Shown piece by piece: positions 7,990-16,181 of a stretch of DNA of 64,000 bases. The stretch covers positions 124,001 through 188,000 of the forward strand of contig NZ_JACHTC010000001.1 of assembly GCF_014145635.1 (NCBI RefSeq), given 5' to 3'. Made by a program: the position numbers and the translations under genes. Origin of the DNA: Myroides sp. WP-1. Lineage in GTDB: Bacteria; Bacteroidota; Bacteroidia; Flavobacteriales; Flavobacteriaceae. Position 1 is the first letter of the stretch. Every line of letters begins with the position of its first letter. The notes below the pieces were generated by a model. The model searched no databases and was not told the DNA's origin. It saw nothing but the letters and a program-made list of their open reading frames with translations.

Positions 7990-9250
7990 AACCTACCAAA
8001 TAGAGAAAGTACCTAAAGAAAATAAAGTATTTCAGGAACTTATAGAAAAACACAAAAAGCATATTGTTTTTGCTTTAATGGGTATTGTTTTTCTAGGTGC
8101 TATGTATCTTTTATTTAAACCTGAAGACAAAGAGTTTATCGCACATAATGACTCAGTTCCGGAGGCTATAACTGAGGGGATGCCAACAGATAAGGTCAAA
8201 GCCTATGAAAAAGAGCTATGGGAGCAGAAGCAACAAGAAAATGAAAACCAGATGCACTCCTTAGCGGATTATTGGAATGAGTCGCAAGAAGAGTCTAATA
8301 GCGGTTATAATCATCAAGATTACAATCAGGAGCCTACTTATACGCCTTATGAGAGGTCTTATCAGAACTATAAGCAAAGCCAAGAGGTGCTCAGTAGTTT
8401 TTACGATAGTACTGAAAATCCAGAAACAGATCGCCTTAAAAATCAGATAGAAGAATTAGAAAAGCGATTAGAAGAAAAAGATACTCCAACGCCTATTACA
8501 ATGGATAATCAATTAGAGCTTATGGAAAAGTCGTTTCAGATGGCTGCAAAGTATTTGCCAGGTGGTCAAAACCAAACTGAATTATCACCTTCAAATGAGA
8601 GTACAAATATCAAAACTATCTCTAGTAAAAAGCAGACTATAACAGCGCTTGATAAAACAAGTAAAGAGATTGTCTCTTCACTTGTAAAACCGATGAGTTT
8701 ACAAGATTTCTTACCAATTAGTTCTGAAAATAATCAAACCTTTTATACCGCTGAAGGAGAACGTAAAACACAAACTCATAAAAACAGTATAAGAGTCAGT
8801 ATCAAAGAAGATCAGGTTATTATAAACGAAGGTTACATCAAACTAAGACTCTTAGAGAGTATCGTTATAAACGGAGCTCTATTACCTGAAGCAAGTACGC
8901 TGATTGCTAAAGTCAAAGTAAACAGTGGACGATTAGAACTCATTGTAAACTCTATTAAAATTGATGATACCATCATAGAAACAGAGCTTATTGGTTATGA
9001 TAACTATGGGCAAAAAGGACTTGAGGTATTAGACCTTCAAGAAATAAGCGCTTCAAAAGAGATCATCGCCAATATGGGACAGACAACAGGAACGAGTATA
9101 TCGATGAGTAGATCCGCTTCAGACCAAATAGCAGGAGATCTAACTAAAGGACTTATTCAAGGAGTGTCTGGTTACTTTTCAAAGAAAGTAAAAGCCCAGA
9201 GAGTAACCTTAAAACAAGGACAAGAACTGTTTCTTGTACCTAAAGAATAA
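7967..9250 (+). CDS. traM: Conjugative transposon protein TraM (VirB10-like)
   Basis: A 427-residue protein. A short cytoplasmic part is followed by one helix (about residues 33-50, IVFALMGIVFLGAMYLLF), a Gln/Asn/Tyr-rich low-complexity linker with a coiled-coil segment (RLKNQIEELEKRLEEKD), and a C-terminal core-complex domain from about residue 260. DKVKAYEKE after the helix and the end AQRVTLKQGQELFLVPK are TraM signatures. It is the VirB10-type protein spanning the periplasm. It overlaps traL by 23 bases. Confidence 0.9.
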   Translation: MNHNQSDKTYQIEKVPKENKVFQELIEKHKKHIVFALMGIVFLGAMYLLFKPEDKEFIAHNDSVPEAITEGMPTDKVKAYEKELWEQKQQENENQMHSLADYWNESQEESNSGYNHQDYNQEPTYTPYERSYQNYKQSQEVLSSFYDSTENPETDRLKNQIEELEKRLEEKDTPTPITMDNQLELMEKSFQMAAKYLPGGQNQTELSPSNESTNIKTISSKKQTITALDKTSKEIVSSLVKPMSLQDFLPISSENNQTFYTAEGERKTQTHKNSIRVSIKEDQVIINEGYIKLRLLESIVINGALLPEASTLIAKVKVNSGRLELIVNSIKIDDTIIETELIGYDNYGQKGLEVLDLQEISASKEIIANMGQTTGTSISMSRSASDQIAGDLTKGLIQGVSGYFSKKVKAQRVTLKQGQELFLVPKE

Positions 9251-9279
9251 AAATCAATAACCAAGTAAAACAGATCATT

Positions 9280-10203
9280 ATGAAAACATTTATTAAATAT
9301 ATGCTGCTGTGTCTAATAGCAGTAAACACAGTAATAGCTCAAAAAAGTAGTCAATCTATAAGCCTATTAAACGCTGAGGTAATTCCTTACGAGGTAGAAC
9401 TTACCCAAAACAAAACAACGCATATTCTGTTTCCAAGTAGTATTGAATATGTGGATCTTGGAAGTAGTGAAATAATAGCCAATAAAGTAGAAGCAACTTC
9501 TAATGTACTTCGATTAAAAACAGTAAAAGAGGATATTTCACCAACGAATTTTACTGTAATTACAAACGATGGTAAATACTATAGTTTCAATGCTACCTAC
9601 AATGAACAGCCAATACAACTGAGCTATGATTTAACCAAGTTTGAAAAACATAACAGTAAAAAGCAAAGCGAAGTCCTATTTAAGGATTTAGGTAAGACAG
9701 CTCCAAGTTTAACAGATCTTTTTATGAAAGCAATCATAAAGAAGAATAAGAAAGAGCTAAACATTAAAAGTAAAAATTACTCAGTAGAAGCAAGGTTAAA
9801 AAGTATCTATATTCAAGATGGTAAACTTTATTTTCACATCTCTATTAATAACAAAAGCAATTTACCATACACTGTTGACTATGTTAGCTTTAAAATTAAA
9901 GATAGGAAAACTACAAAACGAACTACAATTCAAGAAGTAGCTTTAAAACCAATTAGAAGTTATAGTGATTTTCAAATTATCATTAGTCATAGTAAACAAG
10001 ATAATATTTTTATGTTTGACCAGTTTACTTTGTCTGATAAGCAAATGTTAATCATAGAGATTAATGAGAAAAGAGGTATAAGAAATCAGACATTGAAAAT
10101 TAAGAGTGCGGATATTTTAAAATCAAAACAGAAAAGCAATGTAGATTATATTACAATAGACTCAGATACTATGATCCTAAAAGATGAAGGGTATATTATT
10201 TAG
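9280..10203 (+). CDS. traN: Conjugative transposon protein TraN (VirB9-like, DUF4138)
   Basis: A 307-residue exported protein with a signal peptide (cleavage near VIAQ, about residue 21). The mature part carries the TraN marks: THILFPSSIEYVDLGS, a later YSFNATYNEQP stretch, and a beta-rich C-terminal domain. It is the VirB9-type outer part of the core complex. It is the last recognisable tra gene in the window. The coding sequence is notably Lys and Asn rich compared with traG. Confidence 0.9.
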   Translation: MKTFIKYMLLCLIAVNTVIAQKSSQSISLLNAEVIPYEVELTQNKTTHILFPSSIEYVDLGSSEIIANKVEATSNVLRLKTVKEDISPTNFTVITNDGKYYSFNATYNEQPIQLSYDLTKFEKHNSKKQSEVLFKDLGKTAPSLTDLFMKAIIKKNKKELNIKSKNYSVEARLKSIYIQDGKLYFHISINNKSNLPYTVDYVSFKIKDRKTTKRTTIQEVALKPIRSYSDFQIIISHSKQDNIFMFDQFTLSDKQMLIIEINEKRGIRNQTLKIKSADILKSKQKSNVDYITIDSDTMILKDEGYII

Positions 10204-10544
10204 TTTATATACTGAATTACTTCAAGAAAAAAAATGGAAAGGTGTAGATAAAGTAATTAAAGGAGTTCAGATATAATGAATGCTAAAAAAGGATTATATG
10301 AAAAATAGGAATTATAGACGTAAAATTAATAAAAAGTAAAGTAGTATATAAAAAAATAAAAATTAATTGTAAATAAATAAACATGTTCTTTAGATGTTTT
10401 TAAAAAACATATTAGATTGTACTAGGAGAAAATGATATTTCATAGGAAGTGAACATGGTTGTTTTTTTATTTAATTTATTTATATATTTTTGTTCTAATT
10501 GTAAGAAATTTTGGTGGGCTGAAAATTTTTTATGATATAAGATT

Positions 10545-10576
10545 AAAAGCTATCTATAAATTAAGATAGCTTTTTT
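10545..10576 (+). terminator. Intrinsic terminator downstream of the tra operon
   Basis: An 11-bp stem (10545-10555 with 10564-10574, AGCTATCT core) is followed by a run of T. It is the first strong terminator after traN. Confidence 0.65.
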
Positions 10577-10634
10577 AAATTTATTACCTAGTTATTTAAA
10601 AATAGGGAATTTGAATAACATTAAAATACGTTTT

Positions 10635-10667
10635 AGCTGTCTTAGTTTATTTTAAGACAGCTTTTTT
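10635..10667 (+). terminator. Second intrinsic terminator after traN
   Basis: A 10-bp stem (AGCTGTCTTA at 10635-10644 with 10653-10662) is followed by TTTTT. Its arms resemble those of the preceding hairpin, which suggests either tandem terminators or a lost small gene between them. Confidence 0.6.
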
Positions 10668-10698
10668 ATTTAATTAGAAATTATAAATAATCTTCGAA

Positions 10699-10733
10699 AA
10701 AAAATATTGTAAGACTGTCTTACAATATTTTTT
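10699..10733. repeat. Perfect 35-bp palindrome with 17-bp arms
   Basis: Bases 10699-10715 are the exact reverse complement of 10717-10733, with one central base. It has an A-run on one side and a T-run on the other, so transcribed from either strand it could act as a terminator. As DNA it could be a cruciform or operator. Confidence 0.7.
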
Positions 10734-10793
10734 CAATTTATTGACTTGTGAAGAGTTTTTACATAGAAATGAACTTGTTACAATTGTTTAAAT

Positions 10794-10827
10794 AAAAAAA
10801 ACCTGATTCATTTTGTTTTGAATCAGG
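10794..10827 (-). terminator. Terminator of the excisionase gene (minus strand)
   Basis: A 9-bp stem (CCTGATTCA at 10802-10810 with 10819-10827) is followed on the minus strand by a run of eight T (10794-10801 read in reverse). It lies about 95 bases past the end of the excisionase gene. Confidence 0.7.
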
Positions 10828-10922
10828 CTTAACTAGATTGAATTTGAGGATAGATTGTAATCGTAGAAATACAGACTAATACAATTTATGTTATATTCTC
10901 TTAGATAGTCAAGAGACTCATT

Positions 10923-11189
10923 TCATTCACTCTCCATCATCTTTAAAATATCTTCGTACCTATAAAATATCAATCCACCAATCTTCTTAAAGGGTATGGT
11001 ACCATTTATTCTCATATTTTGCAAGGTACCAGGAGAAATACCAAGAAGCTTTCTTACTTCATAGCTTTTGATCCATTGTTTTATCTGTTGATCTTTCTTT
11101 CTATTAAAAGGGCTATACCTTCTTATCTCAGTAATAATCTCTTGCTTAAAAATCTCAAGATCTTCTTTTGTGATAAATTCTACTTTCAT
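10923..11189 (-). CDS. Excisionase-like helix-turn-helix protein
   Basis: An 88-residue DNA-binding protein. The C-terminal half carries a winged-helix, MerR/HTH_17-type motif: WIKSYEVRKLLGISPGTLQNMR (helix-turn-helix), then the wing IPFKKIGGLIFYR. This is the usual excisionase/regulator of Bacteroidota mobile elements, encoded next to the integrase. Such proteins help excision and often regulate transfer genes. It lies downstream of the broken integrase on the same strand, with a 112-base spacer containing a long inverted repeat. Function in excision is inferred from family and position. Confidence 0.75.
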   Translation of the reverse strand: MKVEFITKEDLEIFKQEIITEIRRYSPFNRKKDQQIKQWIKSYEVRKLLGISPGTLQNMRINGTIPFKKIGGLIFYRYEDILKMMESE

Positions 11190-11198
11190 AATACATAG

Positions 11199-11258
11199 TA
11201 TTTAGGGTTAGTTTTGATTTGTTATAAGCTACTAAAAGCTTAGTTCTAACCCTAAATA
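11199..11258. promoter_or_regulatory. 13-bp inverted repeat upstream of the excisionase gene
   Basis: TATTTAGGGTTAG at 11199-11211 is exactly complementary to CTAACCCTAAATA at 11246-11258, with a 34-base spacer that itself holds TAAGCT and AGCTTA. It begins 10 bases upstream of the excisionase ATG. It is a likely operator or leader structure. Confidence 0.5.
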
Positions 11259-11301
11259 ACAATTTATTTGTGCTAGTTAAGTTCTGTTGTCTTTAGAAGG
11301 T

Positions 11302-12560
11302 TTATTTTGACTTTTCAAAGTTGTACTTGTGATTTTTTTGAGTAAGTCTTCTTTCCCTTAAGTTATCCATATCTTCACCTAGTTTATGTTCTAATACTTT
11401 AGCATAAATTTGAGTAGTCTGTATGGCAGTATGACCTAGCATTTTACTTACAGATTCAATTGGGACGCCGTTATTTAATGTAACAGTTGTAGCGAAGGTA
11501 TGTCTAGCTAAGTGAAAGGATAAGTTTTTATCTATCTCACATATAATAGCAATCTCTTTTAAGTAACCATTCATTCGTTGGTTGCTAATAACAGGAAAAA
11601 CTTTTCCTTTTGCAAAGGCTATAGGATGTTCTTTGTACTTTTTAACTAGCTCCAAGGCTTCAGGGAGTAGTGGAACCCTAACAGGTATTTTAGTTTTCTC
11701 TCTACTTGATATAATCCACTCTTTCCCATCACTTCCTTTAGCTATATTTTGTGGTGTTAAGTTAAAGATGTCTATATAAGCTAAACCAGTATAACAACTA
11801 AACAAAAACATATCAAGAACAGCTTGTAATCTTTCAATTGCAAAATTCTTGTTTACAAGGATTTCAAGTTCAGATTTAGTTAAGTGCCCTCTTTCTGTCT
11901 TCTCAAAGTGAAGTTTGTATTTGGTAAAGGGATCTTTTTCAATCCATTCCATTGTGATAGCTAAGTTGATTAACTTTTTAAATCTTTCAATGTGTTTCAT
12001 AATGCCATTGTTATTTAATGGTTGATGTTTATGAATAGGTTTGCAGTTTCTTAAGAAGTTTTCAAAGTCAAAGATAAATTTGTAGTTAATCTCACTTAAA
12101 TAGATGTCAGTTCGATTGTGTACTTTACGCAAATAGCTTTTAAGGTACTTTTCTGTAGAGAAATAGTTCTTTAGTGTACCATAAATTTATTTGTAGCAAT
12201 CTCTCTGTGATAGTCTATAAGCTTTAAAAGTGATGATTCGGTATCATCATGCCCAAGAAAGATATTTTTAACAGCTCCTATGGAGACAACTCTTTTTTGT
12301 TGGACTAATTGATGATAGGTATCTGTAATGAGAGAACGTACTCGCTCAATATGTGCGTTGATTCGAACCGTGTCTTCACTTTTGCCCTTCGCTTTTCCTT
12401 TAATATTATCCCAAGAAGTAGGGGATATTTTTAATTTTAAAGAAATTTCTGTTCGTTGTCCATTTACCGTTATCCTTGCATAGATAAGGGATGGAACTGT
12501 TTTGTTTGAATTAGAAACACGTATTATAAAGTGTATTCCAAATGTGTTTTTTGTTTTCAT
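11302..12560 (-). pseudogene. int: Tyrosine recombinase (ICE integrase), frameshifted
   Basis: Two adjacent frames together make one integrase of about 415 residues. The first part (12560 to 12171) carries the Arm-binding and early core-binding domain and ends MVH then stop. In the other frame the sequence reads GTLKNYFSTEKYLKSYLRKVH without a break into the catalytic part, which ends at 11302. One missing base near 12178-12184 (AAATTTATGG on the coding strand) explains the break. Catalytic motifs are present: HLARHTFAT (His, Arg), LGHTAIQTT (His) and IYAKV (Tyr). The first catalytic Arg position reads CYTGLAYID, an Arg-less variant also seen in IntDOT-type enzymes. Frameshift or sequencing error cannot be separated here. 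Confidence 0.85.
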
Positions 12561-12609
12561 ATCAATCTATTTTAATGTTAACCGAACTGTTTTGATATGG
12601 TTTTTAAAA

Positions 12610-12758
12610 ACTACTCACCTGAATAGTACTCAAACAAGACCAAAAAGCACTGAATTAAACTATAATGAATTGTATTTAATTTACTGAAATACAGATAGTT
12701 AAACTCGATTCGGTGAGCTAATTTACCTTTTAAAAATAGCTCACCTAATAGCTCACAT
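12610..12758. repeat. Candidate integrase arm-type repeats at the ICE end
   Basis: AATAGCTCAC occurs at 12735-12744 and again at 12747-12756 (12-bp period). An inverted copy, GGTGAGCTAATT, lies at 12712-12723, and a weaker copy, ACTACTCACCT, at 12610-12620. They lie between the integrase gene and the tRNA operon, where attachment-site arms are expected. Confidence 0.5.
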
Positions 12759-12800
12759 TTAGATTGATTTACTATGGATTATTATGATACATTTAAAAAT

Positions 12801-12835
12801 AAAAAAATCCGTAAGTAATTGATACTTACGGATTT
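12801..12835 (-). terminator. Terminator of the tRNA operon
   Basis: A perfect 13-bp stem (12805-12817 with 12823-12835, core TCCGTAAGTA) and a 5-base loop are followed on the minus strand by a T-run. It lies 25 bases past the 3' end of tRNA-Pro. Confidence 0.8.
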
Positions 12836-12860
12836 AGGCACATTCTGATACCCTAAAAGT

Positions 12861-12934
12861 CGGGGTGGCAGGATTCGAACCTGCGACCTCCTGGTCCCAA
12901 ACCAGGCGCGATGACCGGGCTACGCTACACCCCG
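12861..12934 (-). tRNA. tRNA-Pro (anticodon TGG)
   Basis: On the minus strand a complete cloverleaf is seen: acceptor CGGGGTG pairs with CACCCCG, the anticodon stem is CCTGG/CCAGG around TTTGGGA, and the T arm contains GGTTCGAATCC. The 74-base gene is six bases after tRNA-Ser in the same transcript. CCA is not encoded. Confidence 0.95.
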
Positions 12935-12940
12935 AAGAAG

Positions 12941-13024
12941 CGGAGAGACAGGGACTCGAACCCTGGCGACCGTTACCAGTCGACAGATTAGCAATCTGCT
13001 CCGTTACCACTCCGGCACCTCTCC
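12941..13024 (-). tRNA. tRNA-Ser (anticodon GCT)
   Basis: An 84-base class II tRNA on the minus strand. Acceptor GGAGAGG pairs with TCTCTCC, the anticodon loop is TTGCTAA, a long variable arm follows, and the T arm contains GGTTCGAGTCC. It is the first gene of the two-tRNA operon. Confidence 0.95.
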
Positions 13025-13057
13025 TAAAAACTGAGGAATCCCTCATTTTTACAGGAG

Positions 13058-13088
13058 CAAACATACTATTAGTTTTTATTTTATGCAA
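13058..13088 (-). promoter_or_regulatory. Promoter of the tRNA operon
   Basis: The minus strand reads TTG (13088-13086), 20 bases, then TATGTTTG (13065-13058), a good fit to the Bacteroidota -33/-7 promoter. The expected start is about 25 bases before tRNA-Ser. Confidence 0.7.
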
Positions 13089-13246
13089 GTAAAAATCAAA
13101 GGAAATTTAAAGATAAAAGGCTGTTTTTTTTTACTCCATTAAGGATGAGGGTACTATGAATAAAAAAAAAGACAACAAAAAGCTTGTGTTGGTGTAAATA
13201 AAGGCGTCGTCTATGGAAATACAGAAAAAAAGACGTGCTTTTTCGC

Positions 13247-13268
13247 GAAGTGAATCGACATTCACTTC
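13247..13268. promoter_or_regulatory. Candidate operator, 9-bp inverted repeat
   Basis: GAAGTGAAT and ATTCACTTC form a perfect inverted repeat with a 4-base spacer. It covers the -33 region of the promoter whose -7 box is TATATTTG at 13280-13287, so a bound repressor would block the acetyltransferase gene. Confidence 0.5.
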
Positions 13269-13279
13269 AAATTATCCCC

Positions 13280-13287
13280 TATATTTG
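13280..13287 (+). promoter_or_regulatory. -7 promoter box of the GNAT gene
   Basis: TATATTTG, an exact TAnnTTTG box, 66 bases upstream of the likely ATG. Confidence 0.6.
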
Positions 13288-13352
13288 CAACAGAAATAAA
13301 AAATAATGCTAAAATAAAATCCCTTATTTTGGCCCAACGAATAGAGTACCAT

Positions 13353-13886
13353 ATGAAATTTGATGCAAACCTAAGTTTTTCAAGTGATCGCTTGAAGTTT
13401 ATAATCGTTAACGATAGCTATGTAGAGGATATTTTTAAAGCATTAACCCCTACAGTAGCAAAATTCTTACCTTTTATTCCTACGGGAAAGAAAGAAGATA
13501 CATATGGCTTTGTTGCTTATAGTTTAGGTCAATTAGAAAAACAAAAAGACATTACTTTACTTGCTACAGATAAAGAAACAGGTGAATTCATTGGATGTTG
13601 TGGAATACACGATATTTGTGATGAATCAATTTCTATAGGGCTTTGGCTAAAAGAAAGTGCCAATGGAAAAGGATATGGAACTGAATTGGTAAAAGCTTTG
13701 GAACAATTCGTTTTTGACAACTTAACAGTAGACTATTTAATCTACAACGTAGAGCGAAATAATGCGGGTAGTATCAATATCGCCGAAAAGCTAGGTTATG
13801 TATACCACAGTAGTTTTGAACGAAAAATTAGCGAAGAAAAAGTATTGGATATGTTACATTATCGAAAAGATAACGCAACAAAATAA
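13353..13886 (+). CDS. GNAT-family N-acetyltransferase
   Basis: A 177-residue cytoplasmic protein with the acetyl-CoA-binding motif A in KESANGKGYGTELVKAL (about residue 105) and the RimJ/RimL-type ending NNAGSINIAEKLGY. It probably acetylates an amino group of a small molecule or protein N-terminus; the substrate is unknown. The ATG at 13353 is preferred over an in-frame TTG at 13329 because the family homology starts at SSDRLKFI. It stands alone between the tRNA operon and a second GNAT gene, with its own promoter and operator-like repeat. Confidence 0.8.
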   Translation: MKFDANLSFSSDRLKFIIVNDSYVEDIFKALTPTVAKFLPFIPTGKKEDTYGFVAYSLGQLEKQKDITLLATDKETGEFIGCCGIHDICDESISIGLWLKESANGKGYGTELVKALEQFVFDNLTVDYLIYNVERNNAGSINIAEKLGYVYHSSFERKISEEKVLDMLHYRKDNATK

Positions 13887-13974
13887 TAAGCTCGAAAAAA
13901 AAACAGTATTTTAGAAAAGTTCATTTTAATTTTTGGAATTAAATTGGGCTTTTTTTGTATGTAATTAGTGTAAA

Positions 13975-15033
13975 ATGAAAATTTCATATACGGATCAACT
14001 TGATACCCTTCTAGAACTTCCCTTTTTGCAGGAGGAGGAACGAGAGTTAGGAGAGTTATTACTTGCAGTGGGTAGAGGAGAAGCGACCTGGGCGAATGTT
14101 CTTGTCCAAATAGAAACCATGGAGGTGTTATCTGTGGTTTATATCCATTTAATTAAAGCCTTAGGTACCTATTTCAATGATGATGTAACAACCCTTGATC
14201 GTGAGGTTCAATTGAGATTATGGGTTGTTTTACTGCATAAGATGGGGAAATGTTGGAGCACATATCGCGAAGTAGAGGGTGATGAAAAGACAGAGAAAAA
14301 CGAAACAAGCGTAAACAACGACTTTGAGAAAAAGAAAGTTGAAAAGAATACGTGGTTTATTTTATTGGGAAGTGTAATAGCGGCAAGTGAAGAGATTGAC
14401 AATCTACAGACATTCAACCTTATTCAAGAGGGAATGAAGCTAGAAATACAAATGATTATTGGAATGCTTACCCCTCAAAAGAGAACAGTGTTTGCTCCTG
14501 AACATCAATGGGAAACAAATGCCTTGGTTTTTAGAAAAATAAACCAAGGAGATCATGCATTATTACAGCAGTATTTTACTCCATCAATCGGACAGTATTT
14601 GAGTATTGATTCCTTTTCACATCCAGTTTTAGTTAAGGCATATATCGAACAATCTCAAGAGGAAATGAAACAAGGTACATGTTTGGTTTTATTGGCTTTT
14701 GAACGCGATTCAAACCGCTTTGTAGGTTGTTTAACGATTAATGACATTCATTTATTTTCTGTTGAAATTGGCGTATGGGTAAGTGAAGAACAACAGGGAA
14801 AAGGGTGGGGAAGCGCACTCTTGGAACAAGCAATAACACTCATAGAAACTAGTATTCCAACACAACAAATTATTTACACAGTTGAAAAGGAAAACGATAA
14901 AAGTATAACACTTTGTAAGAAAAAAGGATTTGAATTCGACAGAGAATTAATTCTAGAACCCACTCCTCTAAAGAATAAGTATAGATCTATGTTGAGATTT
15001 ACGAAAAAAGTAATTGCTGCTTCCAGAGGGTAA
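13975..15033 (+). CDS. GNAT-family acetyltransferase with an N-terminal helical extension
   Basis: A 352-residue protein. The C-terminal half (about residues 180-345) is a GNAT domain, with motif A in VSEEQQGKGWGSALLEQA and the motif B-like ENDKSITLCKKKGFEF. The first 170 residues are an unrecognised, Leu- and Glu-rich helical region interrupted by a charged linker near residues 100-122 (GDEKTEKNE). It lies 88 bases after the smaller GNAT gene and shares the domain, suggesting an old duplication plus fusion. The substrate is unknown. Confidence 0.75.
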   Translation: MKISYTDQLDTLLELPFLQEEERELGELLLAVGRGEATWANVLVQIETMEVLSVVYIHLIKALGTYFNDDVTTLDREVQLRLWVVLLHKMGKCWSTYREVEGDEKTEKNETSVNNDFEKKKVEKNTWFILLGSVIAASEEIDNLQTFNLIQEGMKLEIQMIIGMLTPQKRTVFAPEHQWETNALVFRKINQGDHALLQQYFTPSIGQYLSIDSFSHPVLVKAYIEQSQEEMKQGTCLVLLAFERDSNRFVGCLTINDIHLFSVEIGVWVSEEQQGKGWGSALLEQAITLIETSIPTQQIIYTVEKENDKSITLCKKKGFEFDRELILEPTPLKNKYRSMLRFTKKVIAASRG

Positions 15034-15121
15034 GAGTAGAGATGGTGAAGGAATTCAATTGAAATAATGTTATATTTATCTTTTTGGTTAAGAAATAAAT
15101 AACGTATCTCAAGAGGAAGTA

Positions 15122-16111
15122 ATGAAAAAAAGCATTGTACTACTAGTCGCTTTTCTAGGAATTTGTTCTTTTGCTCAAACTAAAACGGCTGAAGAATTAG
15201 GATTTGAACACCGCATTTTCAAATATCGTGAGGATCAGGTTGATGTGGTAATCAAATCAAAGCAAGGAGAAGAACACACAGTCAAACCTTTGTTGTTCTT
15301 TTGCCAAGGCAGTACGCCAGAACCTGTATTGAAATATTATAAGGATAAAATATTAGCCTTTCCAGTTGATATGGAAGATTATATCGAACAGTATCATTTA
15401 GTTTTTGTAGGAAAACCAGGCATACCTCTTGTCGTTGACTTAGAGGAAATAGGTCCTCCCTATAGCTATATGAATACCCTAGATAAAATTCCGACCGCTT
15501 ATACAGAGCGAAATTACCTCGACTACTATGTTGAGCGAAATATTGAAATACTGAAGGATTTAGAAAAGGAAGATTGGGTTGCTAAAGATCGATTAATTGT
15601 CGTTGGTCATTCAGAAGGTAGTACAATTGCAGCTAAGATGGCAGCATTGTATCCTAAGATTACGCATCTCATTTATTCAGGAGGAAATCCTATGGGACGT
15701 ATTTTGGCTATTATAAGCGAACTGCGATATACAGAAACACAAGAAAACCAAGAAGCAGAAAGACTATTCGATCACTGGGATTGGATTGTAGAAAATAAAG
15801 ATAGTACAACCGATGAACGAGGGGATAGTCCAAAGGCAACCTATGCCTTTTCACAATCTTCTATGTCGTATTTTAAGGAAATGAAAATTCCTGTTTTGGT
15901 AACCTATGGGAGCAAAGATTGGAGTGCTCCTTTCAATGATTATTTACGAGTAGAAGCAATAAAAGAAGGATGGAAAAACTTTACGTTTAAGGCTTATGTA
16001 GGTACAGAGCACAATTTTTTTCCTGTAGATGAAAAGTATATTCCTGATCACAGTGTACGCAATTGGCCTAAAGTAGGCGAAGATTGGTTAGTGTGGTTGA
16101 ACGAAAATTAG
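15122..16111 (+). CDS. Exported alpha/beta hydrolase
   Basis: A 329-residue protein with a signal peptide (MKKSIVLLVAFLGICSFAQ). The nucleophile elbow GHSEGS is at about residue 163. The acid is likely the Asp in TYGSKDWSAP and the base the His in GTEHNFFP near the C-terminus, giving a complete Ser-Asp-His triad. It is probably a periplasmic or outer-membrane-associated esterase or peptidase; the substrate is not inferable. A strong bidirectional terminator follows. Confidence 0.75.
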   Translation: MKKSIVLLVAFLGICSFAQTKTAEELGFEHRIFKYREDQVDVVIKSKQGEEHTVKPLLFFCQGSTPEPVLKYYKDKILAFPVDMEDYIEQYHLVFVGKPGIPLVVDLEEIGPPYSYMNTLDKIPTAYTERNYLDYYVERNIEILKDLEKEDWVAKDRLIVVGHSEGSTIAAKMAALYPKITHLIYSGGNPMGRILAIISELRYTETQENQEAERLFDHWDWIVENKDSTTDERGDSPKATYAFSQSSMSYFKEMKIPVLVTYGSKDWSAPFNDYLRVEAIKEGWKNFTFKAYVGTEHNFFPVDEKYIPDHSVRNWPKVGEDWLVWLNEN

Positions 16112-16120
16112 CAAAATAAA

Positions 16121-16149
16121 AATAGCGAGGAGTTCCTCGCTATTTTTGT
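16121..16149. terminator. Bidirectional terminator
   Basis: An 11-bp perfect stem (16121-16131 with 16134-16144, core AGCGAGGA) is flanked by A- and T-runs. It serves the hydrolase on the plus strand and the barrel gene on the minus strand. Confidence 0.75.
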
Positions 16150-16181
16150 ATCGTTTGTAAGAAAAAGAGAAATTTAGTGTA

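Larger units (their letters stand above)
10204..10922 (+). other. AT-rich gap where traO/P/Q would be expected
   Basis: About 700 bases with no gene-sized frame. An ATG at 10184 opens a 30-codon frame ending at 10276 that overlaps traN and is coupled (TAATG) to a 10-codon frame ending at 10308; these look like a decayed gene start, not functional genes. The rest contains two plus-strand terminator-like hairpins, one long perfect palindrome and one minus-strand terminator. I see no traO, traP or traQ sequence. Confidence 0.5.

Noticed and set aside
12834..13092. Overlapping frames on both strands of about 75-84 residues
   Set aside because: They lie across the two tRNA genes and their sequence is entirely explained by tRNA and promoter; no protein feature is visible.
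13130..13183. A 13-codon Lys-rich frame downstream of the tRNA promoter region
   Set aside because: Too short and low-complexity, with no conservation evidence or expression signal.
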